In this document: positions 12,609 through 22,564 of the stretch, piece by piece
Layout: the number at the start of each line of letters is the position of its first letter
How positions within the stretch are numbered: the stretch's first letter is position 1
Assembly (NCBI GenBank): GCA_025529335.1
Contig: JAMYHX010000412.1
Location: 1 to 38,749, forward strand
Direction of reading: 5' to 3'
DNA: 38,749 nucleotides
Source: Rhizopus sp. PT2906
Taxonomy: Eukaryota; Mucoromycota; Mucoromycetes; Mucorales; Rhizopodaceae
Made by a program: the position numbers and the translations under genes
Notes under the pieces: generated by a model
The model's input: only the letters and a program-made list of their open reading frames with translations
Database searches by the model: none
What the model was told of the DNA's origin: nothing

Positions 12609-13154
12609 ATGAATCTCAAAGTTCTCGGTCTTCTCCTTGTTGCTACTGTTGCCTCTGTTTCTGCTGCTGACAGAGGTACTGAAACTGTTCCTGGCTTGGG
12701 TCAAAGGAAGCAACAGATTCTCAATAGCGGTGGTGGTGTCTGGGACCTTGCTATTGCCATGCTTGAAACAAAAAACTTGGGTACGGATTACGTCTATGGT
12801 GATGGCAAGACGTATGATTCTGCCAACTTTGGTATCTTTAAGCAAAACTGGTTCATGCTTCGTACCTCTACTTCTCAATTCAAGGGCCAGACGACGAATC
12901 AATGGAACAATGGTGCTGTCCTTAACTCTAATCTCCAACAAGATATCAAGGCTCGTCAAGAATCTCAAAACTATTATGGTCCCGACAAGTGGTTTGCTGG
13001 CCATAGAAACGGTGAGAGTGGTTTGAGCAACCCTTACACTCAAGATATCACCAACTATAAGGATGCTGTCAATTGGATTCATGATCAGCTTGCTAGTGAC
13101 CCCAAGTACTTGTCTGATGACACTCGATTCTGGGTTGATGTCACTGCTATCTAG
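12609..13154 (+). CDS. Secreted GH134 endo-beta-1,4-mannanase
   Basis: Intronless, 181 residues. Residues 1-19 form a signal peptide (MNLKVLGLLLVATVASVSA), so the upstream in-frame ATGs from 12429 are not used as the start. The mature protein matches the GH134 family, the lysozyme-fold inverting mannanases found in Aspergillus, Rhizopus and Streptomyces: GVWDLAIAMLETKN, then YGDGKT, then SANFGIFKQNW, and later the WFAGHRNGESGLSNP and DDTRFW blocks. The two catalytic acids of the Streptomyces enzyme are a Glu and an Asp twelve residues apart. Here E53 and D65 have the same spacing. The enzyme would cut linear beta-mannan outside the cell. Codon choice (GCT, GTC, CTT, AAG) is more biased than in neighbouring genes, suggesting high expression. 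The opposite-strand frame at 12603..13082 is a shadow. Confidence 0.8.
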   Translation: MNLKVLGLLLVATVASVSAADRGTETVPGLGQRKQQILNSGGGVWDLAIAMLETKNLGTDYVYGDGKTYDSANFGIFKQNWFMLRTSTSQFKGQTTNQWNNGAVLNSNLQQDIKARQESQNYYGPDKWFAGHRNGESGLSNPYTQDITNYKDAVNWIHDQLASDPKYLSDDTRFWVDVTAI

Positions 13155-13468
13155 AAAGAGCCTCCCATCGTCAACATGTTTTCATTATTTATTTATTGAA
13201 TAAAAACGATATTGTTTTGTCTTTATCATTTAAAATTGGAGTTTTTTTTTTGAATAGTAATTTGTATTGATCGCATTGGGGGCAGTCTAAATATTTTGAT
13301 AACTGCCCTGAATTTCACCTTTGCCCGTACGGTGGCCCAATGGCGTTGAAGAAGTAATTGTCCTAAAGGGTATCGAGCACGTCGAATTTGAAAATTACCA
13401 TATTTCTAATGCCCGCAAATAAGAAAATGACAGCACACCGCTCTTTTTTTTTCTACTAATCTATTTTA
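13155..13468. other. Intergenic: mannanase 3' region and PDI promoter
   Basis: An AATAAA-type signal lies at about 13199 (TTGAATAAAAACG), shortly after the mannanase stop, and a T-run follows at about 13240. No convincing TATA box was seen before the next ATG. A TTTTTTTTT run lies close to the start of the next gene. Confidence 0.5.
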
Positions 13469-14914
13469 TTGATGAAGTTCCTTGGATTGGTCATTTCGAC
13501 CATTCTCACATATACAGCAGCTGCTACAACTACCCACATTCTTCATATAGACAACGAAAGCAATTTCTTAGACACGATTCAATCGCATAAACTAGTACTT
13601 GTCAACTTTTATGTACCCGATTGCGAGCCTTGCGAGTCCATCAAGCCAGAATACGAAAAGGCAGCAGAGACACTAACAGATTCAGTACGATTTGCACAAG
13701 TGAATTGTGCCGAGAGTGAATCGATTTGTTCAGCGTATCGTCTGAAAGGGTATCCTACACTACAGCTTTTTAGACGTGGTAAGGCAGTCGATGTTTATTC
13801 AGAGGAACCGACAGGCATTGTGGACTATGTAAAAAGTCAAATGACCTTCAAGCTTACAGACATCAAGACAAAGGCAGAACTGGAAGAACATAAAGAAAAG
13901 GAACCCATCTTGATCGTCGCCTATGTGTCACCCACCGACTCAGTATCCATCGATCAATGGAAATCCATCTCTGAAGAAATGATGGATGATTTTGCATTTG
14001 CTCTTGTCACAGACGACACTTTATCTGCAACCGAAAATATATCCACGTTACCCACCGTTGTTCTCTACAAGCATTTTGACCACTTGCGCGACGAGCGTAA
14101 GGGCGATTTCAAAAAGGAAGATATCATGGACTTTATCTATATCAATTCGGTCCCACTCCTAGGTGACATCACGCCCAAGAACTTTATGGACTATGTCGAT
14201 GCAGGCCGCCCACTGGCATACATCTTTACTGACAGTCTCGAGATGAAGAACCAGATGCATGAGCTATTTTTGCCTCTTGCCGAAAAATATAAAGACGAGT
14301 TCAGTTTTGTACATCTCAATGCGTCCCAATATCCCGGTCAGCTCGAACTCTTGTCTCTGGACAAACAGATCCTGCCCACGTTGGGTATCCACAACTTCAA
14401 GACGGGTGCAAGATACCCGTTTGACCAAGATGTCGAGTTCAACCTAAACCGTATCGATCAGTTCCTTAGCAACATCGTCGACGGCGGTGTTGAACCCGTG
14501 GTCAAATCACAGGCATTCCCTCAGCGCTCCCCAGACGATACGGTCCATGTAGTGGTCGGTCATGAGTTCAATACCGTCGTGTTTGACCGCACCAAGGATG
14601 TGTTTATACAAATCTATGCACCCTGGTGCAGACATTCTCAGCAACTGGCACCCATCTGGCAGCAACTCGGTGACCTCGTTCAGAGTCAAGACAGTGGATT
14701 GGTTATTGCCAAGATGGATGGTGCGGTCAATGACGTACCTCCTTCTGCTGGATTCCAAGTGAAATCTTATCCCACCATCAAGTTTGTCAAGGCACATACA
14801 AATGAAGTTGTGGACTATGATGGAAAACGCACCTTGGAGGATCTAGTCCATTTTGTCAACGCCCATTCGAGCACAGTCAAACTTGATTTACCCGTTCGTC
14901 ATGATGAACTCTAA
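13469..14914 (+). CDS. ER protein disulfide isomerase-like protein with divergent active sites
   Basis: Intronless, 481 residues. Signal peptide at about residues 1-19, C-terminal ER-retrieval signal HDEL, and the length and a-b-b'-a' layout of PDI. The first thioredoxin domain has the active site CEPC (52-55) in NFYVPDCEPC. The last has APWCRHS, with a single cysteine (387-390), instead of the usual CGHC. The first site may still shuttle disulfides; the second can only form mixed disulfides. The two ATG codons at the start (13469 and 13472) are equivalent. It could be a PDI paralogue for folding, a chaperone-like holdase, or an ERp44-like retention factor; these cannot be separated from sequence. 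It is convergent with MPC1, with 89 bases between the stops. Confidence 0.88.
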   Translation: MMKFLGLVISTILTYTAAATTTHILHIDNESNFLDTIQSHKLVLVNFYVPDCEPCESIKPEYEKAAETLTDSVRFAQVNCAESESICSAYRLKGYPTLQLFRRGKAVDVYSEEPTGIVDYVKSQMTFKLTDIKTKAELEEHKEKEPILIVAYVSPTDSVSIDQWKSISEEMMDDFAFALVTDDTLSATENISTLPTVVLYKHFDHLRDERKGDFKKEDIMDFIYINSVPLLGDITPKNFMDYVDAGRPLAYIFTDSLEMKNQMHELFLPLAEKYKDEFSFVHLNASQYPGQLELLSLDKQILPTLGIHNFKTGARYPFDQDVEFNLNRIDQFLSNIVDGGVEPVVKSQAFPQRSPDDTVHVVVGHEFNTVVFDRTKDVFIQIYAPWCRHSQQLAPIWQQLGDLVQSQDSGLVIAKMDGAVNDVPPSAGFQVKSYPTIKFVKAHTNEVVDYDGKRTLEDLVHFVNAHSSTVKLDLPVRHDEL

Positions 14915-15003
14915 TATTGTACAGCCATAAGCATGTTTAACTTCTCTCACTTTCTATTGTATGATCATGATTATACATATTTATTGACTTAAAATACATT
15001 GCT

Positions 15004-15583
15004 TTAAGCACTCTTTTCCTTTTTGCTCTCTTCTTTATCACCAAACCTAAAAAAAAAGACGGGAAAAAGTTAGTACATTTTTTTGGGGGGACTTTTTTTT
15101 TTCTTACTTGTGGTATTTGAGATAACGATAACCTTGTGTTAATTGAGCTACTTCATTAGTTGCATGGCAAGCAAATAATAAATAGTTTCTGGGTTGAACG
15201 GCTAAAGCGAAACGCATAAAGAGAGCAGAATAGGTACATAAAGCTAAAATAAAATGTTAATGGGAAGAAGTAATTCCTTTTTTTTTTCTTTTACCCAATG
15301 TCATGTTGCCAGAAATCAAGCTAGGATCCTTTTGAGTATCAATGATGGCTGCAATAGGAAGACCCCAGTTGACAACAGGTCCCCAAAAGTGCTGTTTAGG
15401 ATGAGTTAATATATTGCTGTATACACTTAACAATTTAACTTACAGTGCTATAATAGAAACCGCGCGTTAGTTATATACATACACTAATTCATTTTCATAC
15501 CTCATCAAGTAGCTTCTAAACTCTTTAGAAGCAAGTTTCTGTACTAATTTATTTCCTACTTGACTTGAAGCCTGAGACGACAT
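15004..15583 (-). CDS. MPC1: Mitochondrial pyruvate carrier subunit 1
   Basis: Exons on the complement: 15501..15583, 15444..15447, 15295..15391, 15108..15243, 15004..15046; 363 nt, 120 residues. The MPC1 signature is complete: YLMSTHFWGPVVNWGLPIAA, then the ISGNMTLALCTYSALFM helix, QPRNYLLFACH, and NEVAQLTQGYRYLKYHKF. The protein works as a heterodimer with MPC2 to bring pyruvate into the mitochondrial matrix. The second exon is only four bases (CACT). Without it the conserved STHFW block is out of frame; with it the codons read AGC-ACT-CAC. The 5' leader contains an AAAG repeat at 15591-15619. The gene is divergent from the chitin synthase gene across 235 bases. Confidence 0.93.
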
Positions 15584-15590
15584 GATAAAT

Positions 15591-15619
15591 AAAGAAAGAA
15601 AGAAAGAAAGAAAGAAAGA
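15591..15619. repeat. AAAG tetranucleotide microsatellite
   Basis: Seven AAAG units plus one base, in the leader of MPC1 just upstream of its ATG (reads CTTT on the MPC1 strand). It is followed by a further A-run. Confidence 0.9.
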
Positions 15620-15818
15620 AAAAAAATTGGGGGGAGAACAGAAAGAACTAAAGGAGTTTCTTTCAGCCGACTTTTTTTTTTTATATCTAATTGACAGCTT
15701 TTGTTGTTGTTGTTCCTGAAATAAAAGAATCGGTTAATTTCCAAATATTAATAATAATAATAATAATGTAGAATATGTGATTCTTTTTTATTTTATTTTC
15801 TTTGTAAATACAACAAAA

Positions 15819-17510
15819 ATGACACATTTATTATATTCACAATCCATTCGCCCTTATTCACCTTTACTCGTACCTGGTACGTTCACCAGTAAAGCATCAC
15901 GCACAAACACAACCAAGAAAGTAACCTTAACTCAGGGACACCTCGTCCTTGAATGTCCAGTACCTTCACGATTGATGGAAATGAGTGCTCGTAAGGACAA
16001 AGAGTTTAGCACGATGCGATATACAGCTGTGACGTGCGATCCAGATCAATTCGAAGCAAATCATTATACTCTACGACCTCAATTGATGAATAGGTCAACT
16101 GAACTGTTCATTGTCATTACAATGTATAATGTATTAAAATGCCTGTTTTCCTTTTTTGATTATATTAATCATATGATAGGAAGATGAGGTCCTCTTTTGT
16201 CGAACGATGCATGGTGTCATGAAAAATATTTCTCACTTGTGCAGTAAGACAAGATCCAAAGTCTGGGATACAGAGGGATGGAAGAAGGTTGTGGTCTGTG
16301 TCGTGGCCGATGGACGAAAAAAATGTGACCCACGTGTGATGGATGTACTTACGACCATGGGTGTCTATCAGACGGGTGTTGCCAAGAACATGGTAGATGA
16401 TAAACCTGTACAAGCGCATTTATTCGAGGCAAGTCTTGTCTTCTTACCCTATGTACATTGTCTTACATTTTGTTCAGTATACGACACAAGTTTCAGTCGA
16501 TAGCGATATGCGAATTAAAGGAGCAGACAGGGGCATTGTCCCTGTCCAGATTTTGTTTTGCTTAAAAGAACAAAACGCCAAAAAAATCAATTCACATCGT
16601 TGGTTCTTCAACGCCTTCGGTCGTGTCCTTCAACCCAACATCTGTGTCCTCTTGGACGTCGGCACTCGACCTGGCAATACATCCATCTATCAACTCTGGA
16701 AAGCATTCGACACAAACGAACACGTCGGAGGTGCGTGTGGCGAGATCTGCGTGATGAAAGGTACCGCCTGCGTCGACTTACTAAACCCACTCGTTGCTGC
16801 TCAAAACTTTGAGTACAAGATGTCCAATATTCTCGACAAACCGTTCGAGTCCGTCTTTGGTTACATCTCAGTTCTCCCCGGCGCCTTCTCTGCCTATCGA
16901 TACGCCGCTATTCAGAACGACATGAACGGACAAGGCCCTTTGCAAAAGTACTTTTTGGGCGAACAACAGGCTGATACGGACAATATCTTTTCTGCCAACA
17001 TGTATCTTGCTGAGGACCGTATCTTGTGTTTTGAACTGTTGGCTAAAAAGCGACATAAATGGGTACTCAAGTATGTCCAGAGCGCGTTTGGTGAGACAGA
17101 TTGTCCAAACCAGTTACCCGAGTTCATCTCGCAGCGTCGTCGATGGCTCAATGGTAGTTTTTTTGCTGCTGTTTATTCACAGTATCACTTTTCGAGGATC
17201 TGGAGTACAAATCATTCGGCAGGACGTAAAGTGATGCTGTCTATGGAATTTCTCTATAATTTTATCAACCTCGTCTTTAGCTGGTTAGGCATGGTACTGA
17301 TATTTACAAGCGAAAAAAAGAATATCGACTCACTTTCTTTTGGATAGGCTAATTTTTACTTGACCTTTTATTTTGTTTGTAAATCACTCATCGTACCCGA
17401 GATCGATCCATTCGGAAATGGATGGGGTGAGCGTGTGTTCTTGACGCTCTGGTATCTATACATCTTTTTATTCATTTCTTCCTTTATTTGTTCTATGGGC
17501 AATCGACCTC

Positions 17511-17552
<42 letters not shown>

Positions 17553-18472
17553 CGAAAAAGAGACAAAAGCATTAATTTTTATATAGGTCCAAGTGGATGT
17601 TTACATTATCTGTAATCGCCTATGGTATCATCATGATGTACATGACCTTTGCAGGAGGATGGCTAGCCTACGTGAGCCTTCAAAAGGGAACACAATTGCC
17701 CGAGTGGAATCCTGAGGATCCAGTAGGTAACTTGGGATTATTGCTGGCTCAACCCGAGTGTCGCAATATTGTGATTTCCCTGCTCGGTACCTATGGGCTC
17801 TATATGAGTTCAAGTATGCTCTATTTGGATCCCTGGCATATGTTGACAAGCTTTATACAGTATCTCTTTCTGCTACCGACCTATGTCAACATACTAAATG
17901 TCTATGCGTTTTGTAATATTCATGATGTGAGGTGGGTATACTTGTTTTTATACATATATATATATATATATATTCAAGTGTCTTTTATTAGTTGGGGCAC
18001 AAAGGGAGATAATACAACATCGATGGATTTAGGTGTAGCCAGTAAAGCAGTAACGAATGAAAAGGGAGTAGAAGCCGTTGAAGTGGAAATACAAGACGAG
18101 ATGGACATGATTGATACGAATTATGAAAGAGCACTTGAGAATCTGCTGGTCAAACCAGAAATGATTCAACAGGTAAAATGTGTATATCAATAAAGAGCAA
18201 GCGATGGCTGATTATATGAAATATAGAGTCGAGCACCTAAAACCAAACAGGATGATTATTACCGAGGCTTTCGCACACGTCTTGTTCTCACATGGATTGG
18301 CTGTAACGCGATGGTCGTGGCGCTTGTCACCAGTTACCGAGTACAGTCTGTATTTAGTATTGACCTTGGCACAGCCTACACTGGCTTCATCCTCTGGACT
18401 GTCACAGGCATGGCTGCCTTTAGGTTCTCGGGTAGCTTTCTATACCTTGTTCTGCGCTGTTTTTGTTTTTAG
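15819..18472 (+). CDS. Chitin synthase (GT2, class I-III type)
   Basis: Exons 15819..16130, 16180..16428, 16478..17293, 17348..17514, 17587..17931, 17992..18172, 18227..18472; 2316 nt, 771 residues. It polymerises UDP-GlcNAc into chitin at the plasma membrane. Motifs: N-terminal block ending in LRPQ, VVVCVVADGR, LLDVGTRPG, QNFEYKMSN, LAEDRIL, and the product-binding QRRRWLNGS, followed by several membrane helices. A cytosolic segment before the last helices contains DDYYRGFRTRLVLTW. The N-terminal extension is short compared with many class I/II enzymes, so an upstream exon cannot be excluded. Intron 2 (16429..16477) is GC-AG, and intron 4 begins with GT followed by 34 A. The stop is 62 bases before the gamma-SNAP ATG, on the same strand. 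Confidence 0.93.
17517..17550 (+). repeat. 34-A homopolymer inside a chitin synthase intron
   Basis: An uninterrupted run of 34 A starts directly after the GT donor dinucleotide (17515-17516) of the fourth chitin synthase intron. Length is as given in the assembly and may vary. Confidence 0.9.
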
Positions 18473-18534
18473 AATAAAAAAATGTGTGTAAATTATATTT
18501 GGTTTTTTTCTTTATTATTATTATAAATCACATT

Positions 18535-19693
18535 ATGGAAGCAGAACAAATTCGTGAAGGAGTCAAGAATTTACAACAAGGAGACAAGGCGTAAGTGAGA
18601 TGAACTCTTTGTTGAATTATGCCCGACCATGTTTTATTAGTGCTTCAAAAGGGTTATTTAGAAAACCTGATTGGGACTTGGCTGCTAGTTATTACGATCG
18701 TGCAGGTAAATGAAAGAGACATTTATAAAAGAGACATGCTGAATGAGACACATCATAGCTACTTGTTTCAAGATTGCCCAGTCTTATGACCAAGCTGTTC
18801 AAGCTTATGCAAAGGCTTCTGAGGCACTTTTTAAAGCCGATAGGTATATACATAAAAAAAAAAAAACTTGGAGCTAATATGCATATAAAGTATTCACTTG
18901 GCAGGCAAAGCAACGGAGAGTGCAGCATTTATTATTGCGCATAATTTAAATCAACCTCAACGAGCGGCTGATGCTTATCAACGAGCAAGTAATTTCTTTA
19001 TGACTCAAGGCAGTATTGATCGAGCAGCTGAACAGCTAGACAAGGCTGGCAGGTAACAAAGATATGATGTCATGTTTTAGTAGATATTTATACATGTGTA
19101 TAGAGTGTTAGAAAGTGTAGATGTGAATGCAGCATTTGATATGTATTCAAAGGCATGTACATTGTATGAACAAGAGGACAGAGGTCGATTTGCTATGGAT
19201 ATTTACAAGAAGGCAGTGTCATTACTTGTTCGTAATAAAAAGTATGATAAAGCAATCGAGATGCTCAAGAGAGAAACTCAAGTGTTGATGAAGTTGTCGA
19301 GTCGAACTCATTTGTATAAAGCATATCTTAGCATCTTGATCTTGATATTTGCCATTGGAGACGATGTTGAGGCAGGTAAACAGTTTAGTATCATGTGTGG
19401 GTAAGTAATAGTGATTAGAAAGAGAGAGAGAGAGAGAGAGATGATACTAATACACTCTTAGACAAGATGCAGGATTTGCACATAGCGAAGAAGCAGAAAT
19501 AGCAGAAGATTTATTAAAGGCATATGACCAAAGAGATCAAGAACTACTCGAAAAGACCGTCAGATTACAACACATGACGTTCTTGGATAATGAAATTGTA
19601 AAGTTAGCAAGACTCTTGACTGTACCTGGTGAAGTATTGAGTCAAAAGAACTTTCAACCCAATTTGGATGAAGACGAAGACGATTTACGATAA
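18535..19693 (+). CDS. Gamma-SNAP vesicle fusion adaptor
   Basis: Exons 18535..18590, 18641..18705, 18759..18843, 18891..19052, 19104..19400, 19462..19693; 897 nt, 298 residues, close to animal gamma-SNAP (about 312). It is built of TPR-like helix pairs: KPDWDLAASYYDRAATCFK, AAEQLDKAGR, FDMYSKACTLYEQEDR, and then a GRFAMDIYKKAVSLL block that follows the animal protein closely. The acidic C-terminus (DEDEDDLR) resembles the acidic tail of gamma-SNAP. SNAPs bring NSF/Sec18 to SNARE complexes. The beta/alpha form (Sec17) is universal, while gamma-SNAP is absent from common yeasts, which supports an early-diverging fungus. The intron after residue 210 carries a GA microsatellite (about 19421-19441). 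Confidence 0.85.
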
Positions 19694-20904
19694 AAGAGAG
19701 AGGCTCAGCATAAATAAAAAAGTCAGGAGAAAGATAATTTACCCTTTCTCCTCCCTTCCAATCAAATAACGTCATTTGTTGTGTATCAATCTTAATGATG
19801 GCGTGCTTAAGTTTAGATTATCGATACAAATATGGTAACTAAGATCTCTCTCTTGGATATACTTATTAAACATTTTGCAAGCCATTAATAAGAAAGATGA
19901 CGATTCTACAAAGAACATCTTGCATCTCTCTTCTTTCCTTTACATATCATCATCCTCTCTATCTCTTTTTATTGACCATCGCATGAAACTTTCTCACGCA
20001 TTGCTCGCACGATGCCCTTTATAGAAATGACCAAGTTACTACTATTCTCACGAAATTATAGTGGCTAATAGCAATCCACAAACTGGGCTACAAGACTCGC
20101 TGTATACATTCTCTATATGGTAACTTGATAATACTAATGCTATAAGAGCATACATATATATAGTATATACATGTGTGTATGTGTATATGTGTGTGTGCGT
20201 GAGAGTAAGATGAAGGATAGGTTTGATAATCATTGATAACCTTTGTACAACTATTACAGTGATTAACATCTCTCAATGGTTTCGTAAAAGGGCCCTTACC
20301 ATGTTTTATTATAAGCAATTTTAATCTACATACATCGTGTTTGATACGTCACTATTCTATATTTTAAAAAATAAAGACAGATCGACAACAGTTGAAGAGC
20401 TATCTTTTCGCTTCTTTACCCAAGTTTAGCATAAATTGCTTAAATGAGCAATAATAGTCATTGTACATTCAAACAGATGAAATATATACAATGATTGTAC
20501 ATCACTGTTATTGATAGATGATAACGCAACTATAAAAGAGTGTATCCTTATCCATCATCCTATCAAACAAGTCATCATCTTTTATGGTTTAATCTAGCGC
20601 AATGGCATATATATTACAAGACGCACATCCTGCCTGTCTAATGTAGTTATTCAACCTCAGCCGCGGTAATAGTTAGTTTAGCAAAGATAGAAATTATAGT
20701 GTAAATGTGATCAAAAAAGTGAGTTAGTCACCAAATAGAGTAAGAATGACTGGTTGATTCAGGAGCGAATAAAATAGCATCACCTTATCATTGCTTTTTT
20801 TAGTTTGAACACTGGTCGGGATATGTATCCACGTGATGACATCTGCTTTAAATAAAAGAGATAAAAAATAAATAAAATCCTTTTTTTTTTTTTCTTTATT
20901 AACC
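19694..20904. other. 1.2 kb intergenic region, no supported gene
   Basis: This is the 3' flank of gamma-SNAP and the upstream region of the CSL gene. Open frames are short and cross simple repeats, including a TG/TA-rich microsatellite at about 20160-20205. A TATAAAAGAG box at about 20531 is followed only by very short frames. No tRNA-like or other RNA gene was recognised. Confidence 0.5.
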
Positions 20905-22509
20905 ATGAACCAAGACGAGCCTTTAGAGACACAGATCATCACACAACAAATATTTGGAAGCAGTAAAAAGATTCAGTTGATCGGATTAACAAAACAATCC
21001 AGGCACCATGATCATCAGAAAGACCAAATGTCGATTGAGTCTTTACTTTCTATTCATCCAAGACAGTCTCAGACAGCTTCAAGAAACGACATCACTATTG
21101 ATAATTTATTAACCTATGATATGAAGAGATCAAGACATGATGAAGACCACAACAATAACAACAGCAGAAAGAGATTTAAAAAGAAATCTAAACTTACTTG
21201 TCTATATGGTGCAGTGGCACAAAAATCTTATGGTTCAGAAAAGAGATTTCTTTGTCCTCCACCTCTTGTGCAGATAAACTCTGAACAAAGACAAGACATG
21301 CAACTTTCCATGTCTATTCTCTGTGAGGATAATGATATACTAGAGCAACGCACCTCTTTAGATGATAACCAAAATGGTAGTTTTCGTTATTTACATGTTA
21401 CTGGAACAGCCAAGGCAAAACACTTTAAGCTTCAGCTCAATTTACTTCAAAACGATACTCCATTAGCCACCTTTTTATCTAAACCCATCTCTATCATTTC
21501 AAAGCCATCTAAAAAGACAGCCAAGACATCGAGGAATATCTCTAGCTGCATCTTGGCCAATACACCCGTCTCACTTTTCAATCGCATCAATTCTCAAACA
21601 GTACGCACCAAATACATGACGACAAGTGATCACAGACTATGCGCAAAGAATTCAACCTGGTCACCCTTTGATATCATCGTCTTACGTCAACCAAAGCAAG
21701 CGAATGAAGTGGTTGTCACAAAGCCTTCTAAATCGCCACATACTTCACGATTACATCTTCAAAAGACCTCTGTCGCTCACTTGACCTATGGCGCCGAAAT
21801 CATTCTTCGAGAATCCAAGACGAACGTGTCGTCTCCTCCTCTTATTCTCTGCAAGGTGGATCGTGGTCGCATTGCCTCATCTGCTTGCGGTCCCGTCAGT
21901 CAGATGCAAAAGATTGCTCTCAGACTTGCTTCCTCCGATAACCTTTACCTCAGTGCGGCTGGTCCCGACACTCAACAAGACTCGAATCACTCTTGGCTAG
22001 ATTACGCACCATCGAAAAGATATCAAGACAATATCGAGCACATGGAAGATCATCTTTGCTGGACGATTGTAGGTATTCATGTTCTTGAAGAAGAATTTGA
22101 AGATGTTCCATCTTTGGTTACAACTCCAATGCAACCTGTGGCTCCTCCTTCTCCTCCCTCCCCACAACCTTCTCGATTGATCACACCGTATCCTCTCATC
22201 ACTCACATCGAATACATTCCAGAGTCCTACACTCTCAACGTCATCGGTCAACATCTCTTTCAGGCTGCTCCTGTACCTCGGTTACTAGAACCCTGGCTAG
22301 GTACACATGGCCCTCTCGTTGCCACCGTCTTAAGGCCGCCTCCTGCGCATGCTCCTCATGAGACCTACTGGTCTATTCAATTACCTCACCCTTCTTCTGA
22401 ATTTGCTCAGGAAGAACTGCCTCTACTTCTCGTTCGTCAGGATGGACTTGTGTATCATACAGGCAAATTATTAGTATGTGACCCCAACGGTCACTGGTCT
22501 TGTAAATAA
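20905..22509 (+). CDS. CSL (Su(H)/RBP-J-type) transcription factor
   Basis: Intronless, 534 residues. The Rel-homology N-terminal DNA-binding domain begins at about residue 96: the VAQKSYGSEKRFLCPPP block corresponds to the signature of all CSL proteins. It is followed by the KPSKKTAK and SLFNRINSQTVRTKYM blocks, and the beta-trefoil domain (STWSPFDI, YGAEIILRE, VSQMQKIALRL). The C-terminal Rel-like/TIG domain starts at about 425 (PLITHIEYIPESYTLNVIGQ). Fungal CSL proteins bind the GTGGGAA-type element and, lacking Notch, act in adhesion and cell-cycle control in fission yeast (Cbf11/Cbf12). The N-terminal 95 residues are basic and low in complexity (HNNNNSRKRFKKKSK). The stop is 55 bases before the EXO84 ATG. 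Confidence 0.88.
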   Translation: MNQDEPLETQIITQQIFGSSKKIQLIGLTKQSRHHDHQKDQMSIESLLSIHPRQSQTASRNDITIDNLLTYDMKRSRHDEDHNNNNSRKRFKKKSKLTCLYGAVAQKSYGSEKRFLCPPPLVQINSEQRQDMQLSMSILCEDNDILEQRTSLDDNQNGSFRYLHVTGTAKAKHFKLQLNLLQNDTPLATFLSKPISIISKPSKKTAKTSRNISSCILANTPVSLFNRINSQTVRTKYMTTSDHRLCAKNSTWSPFDIIVLRQPKQANEVVVTKPSKSPHTSRLHLQKTSVAHLTYGAEIILRESKTNVSSPPLILCKVDRGRIASSACGPVSQMQKIALRLASSDNLYLSAAGPDTQQDSNHSWLDYAPSKRYQDNIEHMEDHLCWTIVGIHVLEEEFEDVPSLVTTPMQPVAPPSPPSPQPSRLITPYPLITHIEYIPESYTLNVIGQHLFQAAPVPRLLEPWLGTHGPLVATVLRPPPAHAPHETYWSIQLPHPSSEFAQEELPLLLVRQDGLVYHTGKLLVCDPNGHWSCK

Positions 22510-22564
22510 TAATAAATATCCATATTTTCTCCTCTTTTCTTTTCTTTTTTTTTTCTTCTTTAAA

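Noticed and set aside
12603..13082. A 159-codon open frame antisense to the mannanase gene.
   Set aside because: It lies wholly within a well-supported coding gene, has no recognisable protein features, and is explained by the codon bias of the sense strand.
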